A stretch of 64,000 nt of DNA from Corynebacterium meridianum (GCF_016342265.1 NZ_JAEIOS010000009.1:62001-126000); one strand, 5' to 3'; positions 48,001 to 56,657 are shown, counted from the stretch's first letter. Numbers and translations are program-made. The notes: generated from the letters alone by a model not told the origin.

Positions 48001-48082
48001 AACCCCGAACCCAGCCCACAGGAGAACACAGTGAGCGGCACAACCCCGAACCCAGCCCACAGGAGAACACAGTGAGCGGCAC
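48001..48082 (+). repeat. 41-base tandem duplication carrying a ribosome binding site and start codon
   Basis: Bases 48001-48041 are repeated exactly at 48042-48082. Each copy contains AGGAGAACACAGTGAGCGGC, that is, a ribosome binding site and a GTG. Because 41 is not a multiple of three, the first GTG (48031) opens a 14-codon ORF that ends in TGA at 48073-48075, overlapping the second GTG (48072), the start of the small accessory protein. Confidence 0.95.
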
Positions 48083-48371
48083 CACCCCGAACCCCGCCGA
48101 CCGGAACGACCTCGAAGCACGACTCAAGGTCACCGAGGACACGCTCAAAACCATGAGCAGGCGGATCGACCAACTCGAACGGGAACTCGACGAACTGCGG
48201 CGCCGCTCCGACGTCGAGATCCCCGACGACATCCTCATGGCGATCTCCGCCGCGGTGTCCGCCTACCTGGGTAACTCCGGCAAGGTCCGTGCCGTCCGTT
48301 TCCACCGGCACCGCACCTGGGCACAGCAAGGGCGCCGCGCGGCCCAGATCCACCACCGCACCCAGATGTAA
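48072..48371 (+). CDS. Small accessory protein of the transcarboxylase operon
   Basis: A 99-residue protein starting with GTG (MSGTTPNPADRNDLEARLKV). Residues about 12-46 are a charged coiled coil (TEDTLKTMSRRIDQLERELD, ELRRRSD). The C-terminal part, ILMAISAAVSAYLGNSGKVR followed by AVRFHRHRTWAQQGR, resembles the small proteins encoded between 12S and 1.3S genes in transcarboxylase and decarboxylase operons. It may help assemble the complex. It begins in the second copy of a 41-base tandem duplication. Confidence 0.75.
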   Translation: MSGTTPNPADRNDLEARLKVTEDTLKTMSRRIDQLERELDELRRRSDVEIPDDILMAISAAVSAYLGNSGKVRAVRFHRHRTWAQQGRRAAQIHHRTQM

Positions 48372-48454
48372 CCCGACCGACCACACCCCACCCGGGCGCA
48401 CCGAAACCCGCGCCGCCGAAACCCAGCTGATCGCCCCAAAGGAGCACACCGCAC

Positions 48455-48820
48455 ATGAAACTCAAGGTCACCGTCAACGGCGTCGCCTACTCCGTCGATG
48501 TGGAGGTCGAGGAGGAGCAGCGGACCCTCGGTCCCGTGATTTCCATGGGCTCGAGCCCCGTCAACACCCCGGCGGCGCCGACCACCGCATCCGTCCAGGG
48601 CGTGTCCTCGAACGCGGTCGTCGCTCCCCTGGCAGGCAGCGTGTCCAAGGTCCTGATCAACGAGGGCGACACCATCGAGCAGGGCCAGGTTCTCCTCGTC
48701 CTCGAGGCCATGAAGATGGAAACCGAGATCACCGCACCCGCAGGCGGAACCGTCGCCTCCCTCCCCGTCAGCGTCGGCGAATCCGTGCAGGGTGGACAGG
48801 TCCTGGTGGAGATCGGTTAG
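48455..48820 (+). CDS. Transcarboxylase 1.3S biotin carboxyl carrier protein
   Basis: A 121-residue biotinyl protein that shuttles carboxyl between the 5S and 12S subunits. The biotinylation motif is [11 protein letters not shown] with target Lys87, 34 residues from the C-terminus, which is normal spacing. An Ala/Pro/Thr/Ser linker ([12 protein letters not shown]) separates a short N-terminal arm ([20 protein letters not shown]) from the carrier domain. AAAGGAG precedes the ATG. It ends 25 bases before an IS5-type element. Confidence 0.94.
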   Translation: MKLKVTVNGVAYSVDVEVEEEQRTLGPVISMGSSPVNTPAAPTTASVQGVSSNAVVAPLAGSVSKVLINEGDTIEQGQVLLVLEAMKMETEITAPAGGTVASLPVSVGESVQGGQVLVEIG

Positions 48821-48844
48821 GTTGGTTCAGGGTGAGGTGTTGAG

Positions 48845-49760
48845 CTAGAGAGTGCCTCCAAAATGGGGGACCCCGGTCAGACTCGCACAGCGGATGACCG
48901 CGGCGCGGTAGGTGATGGCGAGTTTGCCGTAGCGGCTGGTCGAGCCTCGCAGCTGTTTGGCTGGGGCGAAGGATCGTTCGACGACATTTCGCCCCTATAA
49001 AGGTCAGCGTCGAACTTCAGGGGCTGGCCGCCGCTGCTGCTTCGACGTGCCCGAGCAGCGATCGTGTCGCTCTTCTCGGAGATGATAGTGGCGATGTTCC
49101 GCCTACGGAACTAGCGACAGATGGTGCCGGATGAGTACGCCTTGTCGCTGACCACCGCGTCCGGGCAGGTGCGAGGCCGGCCCCGCCCGTGGCGGGGAAT
49201 GTAGCTGGCCGGTACCTACTCCAGCTTGGCACCGTCGTTGGGTTGCGCGCCGGTGACCACGTTCGCGGATAGCCGGCCTCGCCCGTCGACGTCGCGGTGG
49301 AACTTGGTCGTCAGTCCACCACGCGACCGGCCAATGCCGTGACCCGCAGATTCACACTCCGCGACTGGCCGGTTCTTGTGATTCGGACGAGCCCCCTGTG
49401 TCCTGCTCAGGGCGCGTTGTGTTCGTGCCATATCGATGGGCGCGACCGAGCCGTTCCGGTCGTTCATCCCGGCCGCATCCACATCAGCGAAAATCGTGTG
49501 CAGACCCGGTACCAGGTGCGGTCCTCGGTGCAGCGAACATGGGCCTTCCACACCGTCTGCCACGGGCCGAACTCCTCCCGAGGCAGGTCACGCAACGGAA
49601 ACACCACCCGGTAGCGGTAGATGATCCCTTCGACGACCTTGCGATAGTCCCGAAGCAGATATCCCTGCCGCCCAGCGTTGGAGGGAAAAAAGGGGCATCG
49701 ATCCGTTTCCACTGCTCATCGATGAACTCGCAAAACCTCGACTCTGGACGCCCCCTACGG
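48845..49760 (-). pseudogene. IS5-family transposase, frameshifted
   Basis: Read on the minus strand, parts of one transposase occur in successive frames. They are DYRKVVEGIIYRYRVVFPLR then DLPREEFGPWQTVW (N-terminal), then HGIGRSRGGLTTKFHRDVDG (DDE core), then KFDADLYRG, and the C-terminal NVVERSFAPAKQLRGSTSRY then GKLAITYRAAVIRCASL. At least two frame changes break it. Its stop TAG is supplied by the flanking CTAG target sequence. Confidence 0.8.
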
Positions 49761-49803
49761 CCACGGTCTCAAGAATCATCGCTCAGCTATAGGATACACG
49801 CCC
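48849..49803 (-). mobile_element. IS5-family insertion sequence, decayed, with CTAG target duplication
   Basis: A 955-bp element flanked by CTAG on both sides (48845-48848 and 49804-49807). The ends, AGAGTGCCTCC on the left and GGCGTGTATCC read inward from the right, form imperfect terminal inverted repeats (7 of 11). A four-base C/TTAR-type duplication fits the IS5 family. The single transposase gene inside is frameshifted. Confidence 0.75.
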
Positions 49804-49807
49804 TAGT

Positions 49808-50247
49808 TGACGTTGAACTAAGAGGGTAGGGCGGAGTGAAATTCATCCCTCCAACGCAAACTCAATCTTGTTCAAATATGTCTTTCGTGACAGAGTCCCA
49901 AACTTACATCGCTAGGCGTGTGATTACTGGGATAATTACTGAGAAAACGCGAATCGATACCAAGGATCCTTATACTGCCCACCTCCCGTTTATCGCCGCG
50001 TGTTGCGCAAACTCGAGATCGCTACATTGGCGCGACAGCCGGTTAGTTCCAGATAACTTTTCACTCGCACGCCATCGGAAAAACGATCAACGCATCCTCG
50101 AAAATCCTCCTCAGTCCACAGCACAGACGCGCTGCCAATGTAGCAACTAATTAAATGTGAAAGTTGAGTAGGGCGCAAACTTCTCAAAACAACCAACACA
50201 TTTCGTAGACACAGGGAGAAAGTACCAACCACTACAGAGAAAGAGTA
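49808..50247. other. AT-rich intergenic stretch with long-range inverted repeat
   Basis: About 440 bases between the IS element and the DUF262-AlbA gene. Short frames exist on both strands but none is convincing. GCTACATTGGC (50022-50032) and GCCAATGTAGC (50134-50144) form an 11-bp perfect inverted repeat 101 bases apart, which could close a folded RNA or mark an element end. Confidence 0.5.
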
Positions 50248-52197
50248 CTAGTGATTCAGTGCAGACCTATATTTGTCCCGAATTTCATATATAAGATCCT
50301 CAAGATACATCACGTCCGCCTTTTTATATTTCAGCGTCTGATCCAAGTCACGGACGTAAACATCGTTATCGTAGCGAGACAGTTTACCAATAGCTTCAAC
50401 GCGGAATACCAGAAGCTTCTGCCCATAAAGAGTCACCATCTCCAAGTTAGATAAGATCTTCGACTTCAGGGGCTCTGAAATTGGCTCCTTATGAAGGTCA
50501 TCTCGAACCATATGAAGGTAGGCTTCCGAGTCAATGGCCTTACCACTTAAATTAAACTCGCGGTCTAAGCCGACGACGTAATTCTCAGAAATGAGAGGCG
50601 CCTTAACTCCATCAAGGCTATTAATCTTATCCGCGTCCCTCTTTGTATCCGCAACTCCTACGATAAGATACCCAGCATTCAAATCATAGCCGGATGGACC
50701 CAGGTTTGCTATCGCAACTAAAGTCTTTGCAATTTTATCGAGCTTAACACGCTTCCGACCGGGAGAGAGATCGTACATTCCCTGCTTAAACTCAATACGT
50801 CCATTTTCGCACGGAAGCGCCAAAATCCCCTCAAGGGTTTTAGATTGATATATCTCCGAAACGCGATCCTTTGCAATTGGCGTAACCGATCCCTTAAGGC
50901 GCTGCTGGACGATTTTGAACATTTCACCGCGCCCTTTCTCCCCCTTCTTAGATGAAGGCATGTTGGCACCAAAAACGCCTAGAAGCTGATCAAGTGCTTC
51001 TTTGGAGTTTTCTTCGCTAATCTCCTTCTCGACACGGTCGCTAGACCTGAAACAAAGTTCGTAAATAGCAACCAGAAGAACTGCGAAAGCAGAAGGGAAT
51101 TTATTGCTATTTACCTTCTTCTTTGACGGGTCGTAATAGAGATGACGTTGAAGCTTGATATTAGGTATGTTTTTACACATCTGGTCAACTTGAGCGAAAC
51201 AAAAAATAATCTGCTTCTTCAAGGTTTCAGCGCCAATTCTATGAAGCTCACTCAGGACAACATTCTGAAGCTCCGATCCTTCACTATAGAGCTCGTCTAG
51301 AACTTTTCGATCGGTTGAAAGCAAAACGTCCTTAGTATTCAGGATTGAGCCGAGAATATCTGCGATTACTTTTTCATCTTCACTGGACCTCAAATCAACA
51401 GAATTGAGTATTCCCTTCTGAACCCAGAATGTATCAGATGCGTTAACCGAATACCCCATCTTCGCTTTTCGGCTTTCAACTGAATAGTTTTTAACCTCGC
51501 CCAGCAAAATCGTTCCCAACTTTTCTGGGTTATACGTTATACTTGGCATTTCTCCAAGATTTATTCCATTCTCACCCAAATCGTTCCGTAAGTATGTAGC
51601 AAGATCACGAACCAAATTTGCTAGATCGTTATCAACACCAGCCTGTCGGCGCTCCTGGTTACTAAGCCGACGACCGTAACTATTAATCCTGCGGAAAACT
51701 TCTTTTACATCTTCCTCAGATGCAGATGCCACGATCGATGCTTGCAGTGTATACGCCAGAAAACGATTCGATTGGGAAGAAGCTGCCAAAGCACTTGGGT
51801 CTTGGATAACATTTACGCCACTCTGCTCGATATGTTCTCTTGCGGCAGGATAATTATCAACGTTAAAATAGTTACCTCGACCATCTGTCGACCGTTGTTC
51901 AAGATATGAAAATATCGCGTCAAGTCGCTGCATACCGTCGATTATTTCATAAACTTGAGATCCAGTATCGTTTAGAATTATACCCGGTATTGGATACCCG
52001 TTGTATATTGACTCTATTAGTTCTGATTTCTCTTCCGGCGTCCACACCAATTTTCTTTGATAACGCCGATTCACCCGGAACTTCCCATCAAGATAGAGTG
52101 TAAAAAGCGTTGCGATTGGGAATGGCTGCGATCTTAGCTCAAGCTGTCTTTGAATTTCATTCTCCGACGGTTCAGAAATGGGGTTTGCCGATTTCAC
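50248..52197 (-). CDS. DUF262 and AlbA_2 domain protein, candidate restriction/defence protein
   Basis: A 649-residue protein, low in GC. The N-terminal DUF262 (ParB/GmrS-like) domain has RVNRRYQRKLVWTPEEKSEL then IESIYNGYPIPGIIL and the nucleotide-site motif IIDGMQRLDAIFSYL, a variant of DGQQR. The middle is helical. The C-terminal 170 residues are an AlbA_2 (Schlafen-like) domain, with GRIEFKQGMYDLSPGRKRVK and KTLVAIANLGPSGYDLNAGY then LIVGVADTK. The start is GTG with AGGAAGTG upstream. DUF262 proteins such as GmrSD restrict modified phage DNA. This fusion is plausibly a single-gene defence system, but that is inference. It lies in an AT-rich block next to an IS element. Confidence 0.85.
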   Translation of the reverse strand: MKSANPISEPSENEIQRQLELRSQPFPIATLFTLYLDGKFRVNRRYQRKLVWTPEEKSELIESIYNGYPIPGIILNDTGSQVYEIIDGMQRLDAIFSYLEQRSTDGRGNYFNVDNYPAAREHIEQSGVNVIQDPSALAASSQSNRFLAYTLQASIVASASEEDVKEVFRRINSYGRRLSNQERRQAGVDNDLANLVRDLATYLRNDLGENGINLGEMPSITYNPEKLGTILLGEVKNYSVESRKAKMGYSVNASDTFWVQKGILNSVDLRSSEDEKVIADILGSILNTKDVLLSTDRKVLDELYSEGSELQNVVLSELHRIGAETLKKQIIFCFAQVDQMCKNIPNIKLQRHLYYDPSKKKVNSNKFPSAFAVLLVAIYELCFRSSDRVEKEISEENSKEALDQLLGVFGANMPSSKKGEKGRGEMFKIVQQRLKGSVTPIAKDRVSEIYQSKTLEGILALPCENGRIEFKQGMYDLSPGRKRVKLDKIAKTLVAIANLGPSGYDLNAGYLIVGVADTKRDADKINSLDGVKAPLISENYVVGLDREFNLSGKAIDSEAYLHMVRDDLHKEPISEPLKSKILSNLEMVTLYGQKLLVFRVEAIGKLSRYDNDVYVRDLDQTLKYKKADVMYLEDLIYEIRDKYRSALNH

Positions 52198-52296
52198 GAT
52201 TCACTTCCTAACTTTTTTAAAAAACTACAGTTACTACCAGTATGTGAACCACACACGATATTTTAAACTTGAAATAGGCCTCCGAACTAGGTAAAC

Positions 52297-52776
52297 TTAA
52301 TCTCCTTCAAGTTTTCCCTTTATGTAAATTAAAGGATCCGCCTCTCTGATTCTTCCACATTTCGTAACCGAGACGGTAACAATCGTATGATCGCCTCCTT
52401 TGTACCACGAATCTACCACCCCAAGGAACCATGCAACAGCACCTGAGATAAAGGGCACACCAATCTCGCCTCGGCGCTCGATCTCCACCCCCGCGAAGCG
52501 GTTCTCCACATGTCGGGCGAATTGTACCGCCAGCTCAAGCTGATCAGAAGCGAGCACGGAGATCCCGACCTCACGGCCGACAGCCAGGTGCGGCAATGAC
52601 TTGGACTTGTTCTCGATACACACGACCACCATTGCCGGCTCCAGGGACAGTGACGCAAAGGCACTGACGGTCAGCCCGATGTCCATTCCCTCCGAATGGC
52701 TGGTCACCACCGTCACCCCGGAGGGGAACGATCCAACAGCGGTGCGTAGTTCGAGGCCCGATACCGTTTCAGTCAT
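52297..52776 (-). CDS. Flavin reductase family protein
   Basis: A 159-residue FMN/FAD-binding protein of the flavin reductase (DIM6/NTAB) type. It begins MTETVSGLELRTAVGSFPSG and has the family block VTVVTSHSEGMDIGLTVSAF then ASLSLEPAMVVVCIENKSKS. Such enzymes supply reduced flavin to monooxygenases. A GTG two codons upstream (52782) is an alternative start. The last 45 codons are distinctly AT-richer than the first 110, so the boundary of the AT-rich block appears to fall inside this gene, and its C-terminus (PLIYIKGKLEGD) may not be the ancestral one. Confidence 0.85.
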   Translation of the reverse strand: MTETVSGLELRTAVGSFPSGVTVVTSHSEGMDIGLTVSAFASLSLEPAMVVVCIENKSKSLPHLAVGREVGISVLASDQLELAVQFARHVENRFAGVEIERRGEIGVPFISGAVAWFLGVVDSWYKGGDHTIVTVSVTKCGRIREADPLIYIKGKLEGD

Positions 52777-52828
52777 GTTCACCTACTCTACCCCCTGATT
52801 TCCGGGCCCGAAGAGCACGGAAACTGGT

Positions 52829-52924
52829 TCAGTCGACGAAGAACGGGCAACCGTCGGGAGCTTCGGAGGAGTACGGTTCCCCGGCGTCGACGATGCAGAC
52901 ACCGGACACAAAGACAACCGCCAC
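52829..52924 (-). CDS. 31-codon ORF downstream of serA (putative)
   Basis: GTG at 52922-52924, preceded by GGGGGG at seven bases, opens a frame of 31 codons: a hydrophobic start AVVFVSGVCIV, then a polar, Cys-containing tail ending GCPFFVD. Third positions are GC-rich, as in real genes here. Its start lies inside the stem that looks like the serA terminator, so the two readings conflict. Confidence 0.3.
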   Translation of the reverse strand: MAVVFVSGVCIVDAGEPYSSEAPDGCPFFVD

Positions 52925-52969
52925 CCCATCTGCCCCCCATCAAGGGGAAGATACGGGCGAGGTGGCGGT
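52917..52969 (-). terminator. Terminator after serA
   Basis: ACCGCCACC (52917-52925) and GGTGGCGGT (52961-52969) form a 9-bp stem, with a smaller inner hairpin of CCCC/GGGG. On the minus strand it is followed by TGTCTTTG. It lies 20 bases after the serA stop. Confidence 0.6.
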
Positions 52970-52988
52970 AGTTTGAACGACCGGGCTA

Positions 52989-54584
52989 TCAGGCCCCGAA
53001 GTCCACCTGGAAGGCGGTTGCGTCGAGGTCAGCGCTGATGGCTTCGACGACCTTCTCGGGGACCTCGGCGTCGACGCGGAGGATCAGTGTGGCGCCCTTG
53101 CCGGAGGCGTCCTGCGACAGGGCCGCGGCGGCGATGTTGATACCCTCGGCACCGAGGTGGGTGCCGACCTTGCCCAGTGCGCCGGGCTGGTCCGTGTAGT
53201 GGAGGAACAGGTTGCGGCCCTCGGCGCGCATGTCGAGTCCACGGCCGTTGAGGCGCACGATCTTCTCGACGCGGTCGAGACCGGCGAGGGTACCGACGAC
53301 GGTGGCGGTGGAGCCGTCGGAGGCGATGGCCTTGACCTCGACGGCGGAGCGGTGGCTGACGGCCTCGCTCTCGGTGTTGACGGTGACCTCGACGCCACGC
53401 TCCTCGGCGATGCGGGGGGCGTTGACGAAGGTGACCTGCTCGTCGATCATCGAGGAGAACAGTCCACGCATGGCGGACAGGCCGAGGGCGTCGACCTTCT
53501 CGGTGGACAGCTCGCCGCGTGCGGTGACCTCGAGGGCGACTGGGGCGGTGTCGAGGAGTTCGCCGGCGACGAGGCCGAGCTTGCGGGAGAGGTCGAGCCA
53601 GAGGGCGACCTCTTCACCGACGCGTCCGCCGGAGACGTTCACGGCGTCGGGGACGAACTCGCCGGCGAGCGCCTTGAGCACGCTGTCGGCGACGTCGGTG
53701 CCGGCGCGGTCCTGGGCCTCGACGGTCGAGGCACCCAGGTGCGGGGTGACCACGACCTCCTTGAGACCGAACAGGGGCGAGTCGGTGCAGGGCTCGGAGG
53801 AGTAGACGTCGAAGCCGGCGCCGCGGATCTGGCCGGAGGTGATGGCGTCGGCGAGTGCCTGCTCGTCGACGAGACCGCCGCGGGCGGCGTTGATGATGAT
53901 CTGCCCCTTCTTGGCCTTGGCGAGCAGCTCGGCGTCGAACATGCCGGCGGTCTCCTTGGTCTTGGGGAGGTGGATCGTCACGAAGTCACTGCGGCCCATG
54001 AGGTCCTCGAGCTCGACGAGCTCGACGCCGAGCTGCGCGGCGCGCGCGGGGTTGGCGTAGGGGTCGTAGGCGATGACGGTGGTCTCGAACGCGGCGAGGC
54101 GCTGGGCGAAGAGCTGGCCGATGTGGCCGAAGCCGACGATGCCGACGGTCTTGCCGAAGATCTCGACGCCCTTGAAGGATGAGCGCTTCCACTCGCCGTC
54201 GCGCAGGGTGGCGTCGGCGGCGGGGATCTGGCGGGCGGTGGATAGCAGCAGCGAGATGGCGTGCTCGCAGGCGGAGTGGATGTTGGAGGTCGGGGCGTTG
54301 GCCACCATGACGCCGCGCTCGGTGGCGGCGGCGATGTCGACGTTGTCCAGGCCGACGCCGGCGCGGCCGACGATGGTCAGGTTCTTCGCCGCTTCGAGGA
54401 CCTCACGGTCGACGGTGGTCGCGGAACGGACGAGCAGGGCGTCGGCGTCGCCGACTGCGGCGAGGAGCTCGGGTCGGTTGGGTCCGTCGACCCAGCGCAC
54501 CTCCACGCCGTCGCCGAGGGCGTCGACGGTGGACTGTGCGAGCTTGTCTGCGATGAGTACTACCGGGCGGCCATTCTGGCTCAC
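52989..54584 (-). CDS. serA: D-3-phosphoglycerate dehydrogenase
   Basis: First committed step of serine synthesis. The 531-residue long-form enzyme begins with GTG (SQNGRPVVLIADKLAQSTVD), with AGGAG seven bases upstream. It has VGRAGVGLDNVDI, the Rossmann VGIVGFGHIGQLFAQRL, INAARGGLVDEQALAD and the catalytic His in VVTPHLGASTVEAQDRAGTD. The C-terminal third holds the allosteric-substrate-binding and ACT domains typical of actinobacterial SerA, where serine inhibits. An upstream extension of the frame is non-conserved. Confidence 0.97.
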   Translation of the reverse strand: MSQNGRPVVLIADKLAQSTVDALGDGVEVRWVDGPNRPELLAAVGDADALLVRSATTVDREVLEAAKNLTIVGRAGVGLDNVDIAAATERGVMVANAPTSNIHSACEHAISLLLSTARQIPAADATLRDGEWKRSSFKGVEIFGKTVGIVGFGHIGQLFAQRLAAFETTVIAYDPYANPARAAQLGVELVELEDLMGRSDFVTIHLPKTKETAGMFDAELLAKAKKGQIIINAARGGLVDEQALADAITSGQIRGAGFDVYSSEPCTDSPLFGLKEVVVTPHLGASTVEAQDRAGTDVADSVLKALAGEFVPDAVNVSGGRVGEEVALWLDLSRKLGLVAGELLDTAPVALEVTARGELSTEKVDALGLSAMRGLFSSMIDEQVTFVNAPRIAEERGVEVTVNTESEAVSHRSAVEVKAIASDGSTATVVGTLAGLDRVEKIVRLNGRGLDMRAEGRNLFLHYTDQPGALGKVGTHLGAEGINIAAAALSQDASGKGATLILRVDAEVPEKVVEAISADLDATAFQVDFGA

Positions 54585-54804
54585 GTTCTTACTCCTGGAG
54601 TGCTGGTTGCGTCCGCGTCCGGGCAGGCACGACCGCGTCGGCCCGGGGCGGGTCCACGCCGGCAAAATGTGGCGTGCGACTGCGCTTCAGTCTAGACCGT
54701 GCTGTCCGTGTGTCCACCGCGGGTACCCGCGGTGGAACGTTTGGTGACACACAACACAGTTTCGCTCACCGGACCTGCGGCTTCGGTGCCTGCGAATCGG
54801 GCGT

Positions 54805-56568
54805 TCACTGGTAGCTGACGAACCAGGGGCGGGGGGTGATCTTCATCGTCTGCTCCGGGGTGAACATCGGGGTGTCCTCGTCGATGAAGTTCTTCCAGGC
54901 GATGAAGTAGCGGGGATCCAGATCCTGCCGGAGTGCGTCGAATGTGGCGAACTTGTCGGACGCGGTTCCGTGTCCGTCGGCGTGCAGGACGAACGCGAGT
55001 TCCGGGTGCTCGAGGTCGATGGTCTCGCGGTCGCGGATCATCTGGAGCTGGAACTGGTGCAGCACGAACGCCTTCTGCGGGAGGTTGTTGTTCGCGGTGA
55101 GCTCGGCCAGCCAGTCGGCGACCTCGTTGACCTCGTCCGCCTGGACGTGGCCCACCTGCTGCAACGGCACCTCGTCGGGGCCGAGTTTCCATTCGGCGTC
55201 CAGCGCCAGTCCGACGTTCGGGAGTTTCAGCAGGTCGGTGTAGATCTTCGCCTGGTCGATTAGCCGGGCGCGGCCGGGCTGGAGGTCGAGTACGGCGTAG
55301 CCGCCGGCGTCGGTGATGGCGTCGATGTAGGGCCGCAGCTCCTCCGGATCGGCCTCATTGGAGTAGTCGCCGTCAGGTCCGGGTGAGCCGGAAGCGACGG
55401 TGGCGATGATCTCGAAGGCGGGGATGACGGGTTCCCCGGACAGCGGCGCGTACTGCGCAACGAGTTCACTGAGGTGGGCGACGGACTCCCCGGGGGTCCG
55501 CTCCCCCATGATTCCCAGTGCTCCGCCGGAGGGGTGCCCGTAGTAGGCGATCATGCGCCGGCCGGGGAACACGAGCTGGCCGCCGCCGGGTTGCTCGGTG
55601 GTGGCCGTGGTGGCGAGCTCCGTGGTGCGGGTGAAGTGTTCCGCGCTGCCGAACAGCTGGCCGAGTGCGATGACAGGATCGCCGTCCAGGCCGCGGATCA
55701 GCTCGAGGGAGTGTTCGCTCACGCGGGGGTCGGCGTGGTCGAGGATCTCGACGTCCGCCCCGGCGGCCCGGGCGGTGGCCACGGCGGCGATCCCGGTGCC
55801 GGGGGCCGCGAGGACGAGGGGCATCCGTTCCTTGTCCCTGCCGCGGGTGGGCAATCGGTCGAGATTCTCACCGGACCGGGCCGGGGAATCCGTTTCCGTA
55901 CCGTCCGGTGTCTCCGTGTCCGTCGGGTTCTCCGCGCCGGTGGCTGACCCAGCCGGGTCCTCGGCGGGGGCCGCGCCGAGCAGGTCCCCGGGTTTGAGTG
56001 CGCTGATCTGCCGGAGGAGTCCGGAGGCCGTGTTCTCCGGGGTGACGGGGTTCGGGGTCTTTCCGGTGAGCGCCTCGAAGGCGGCGTGGCTCCCATCGTC
56101 GGTGTGGATGGCGACCGTCTCGGGCAGCTCGACCGCGACACCGCCGACGGTGAGAACCTCACCTGCGCCGAGTCTCTCGATCTCGGCGGCCAGTTCCGGG
56201 CCGTTGGTCCCGGTGGCGGTGAGCACGGGCAGCCCGGCGGCGAGGGCGATACTGGTGGCCCTCTGCTGTGCTGCGGGTTCCGGGGTGGCGATGACGGCGG
56301 CCGGCGCATCGGTGAAGAACAGTTCACTGACCTCGATGCCGGAGTGGTCTGTGTCGGCCAGGACGCGTGGTTCGGTACCGAAACGTTCGGCGACGGGCTC
56401 CCGGCCCGGCGCCGGGGATGACTGTGCGTTGCCCTGCTGACCGGGTTCCTGATCGCCGGATCCGTCAGCGGAGCAGGCGACGAGCGCGGTTCCGGTGAGG
56501 ACCGCGCCACAGAGGAGCGCGATCACACGTCGGCGGTTCGTGGTCAGGATGCTGCGGTCGTGATGCAT
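54805..56568 (-). CDS. Secreted lipoprotein with cell-wall-binding-repeat-like domain
   Basis: A 587-residue lipoprotein. The signal peptide ends in the lipobox LVACSADG with Cys32, followed by a Ser/Pro/Gln-rich linker. Residues about 65-150 (ALAAGLPVLTATGTNGPELA, EIERLGAGEVLTVGGV) have the pattern of cell-wall-binding repeat 2. An acidic Thr/Asp-rich segment follows (about 205-235). The C-terminal 280 residues (AYYGHPSGGALGIMGERTPG, GYAVLDLQPGRARLIDQ, LALDAEWKLG) look like a TIM-barrel domain of unknown activity. A surface role in the envelope is likely. It lies upstream of serA on the same strand. Confidence 0.78.
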   Translation of the reverse strand: MHHDRSILTTNRRRVIALLCGAVLTGTALVACSADGSGDQEPGQQGNAQSSPAPGREPVAERFGTEPRVLADTDHSGIEVSELFFTDAPAAVIATPEPAAQQRATSIALAAGLPVLTATGTNGPELAAEIERLGAGEVLTVGGVAVELPETVAIHTDDGSHAAFEALTGKTPNPVTPENTASGLLRQISALKPGDLLGAAPAEDPAGSATGAENPTDTETPDGTETDSPARSGENLDRLPTRGRDKERMPLVLAAPGTGIAAVATARAAGADVEILDHADPRVSEHSLELIRGLDGDPVIALGQLFGSAEHFTRTTELATTATTEQPGGGQLVFPGRRMIAYYGHPSGGALGIMGERTPGESVAHLSELVAQYAPLSGEPVIPAFEIIATVASGSPGPDGDYSNEADPEELRPYIDAITDAGGYAVLDLQPGRARLIDQAKIYTDLLKLPNVGLALDAEWKLGPDEVPLQQVGHVQADEVNEVADWLAELTANNNLPQKAFVLHQFQLQMIRDRETIDLEHPELAFVLHADGHGTASDKFATFDALRQDLDPRYFIAWKNFIDEDTPMFTPEQTMKITPRPWFVSYQ

Positions 56569-56657
56569 GGGACTCAACCGTCTCTCTCATCGGATCAGTG
56601 CGGATGTCCCAAAATACTAGGAAACGACCCGATGCTGCTATCGTGCGGCCCCGCGTC

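Noticed and set aside
49836..50232. Short frames on both strands between the IS element and the DUF262-AlbA gene.
   Set aside because: Neither shows a family match or a convincing start; low-complexity AT-rich DNA yields such frames by chance.
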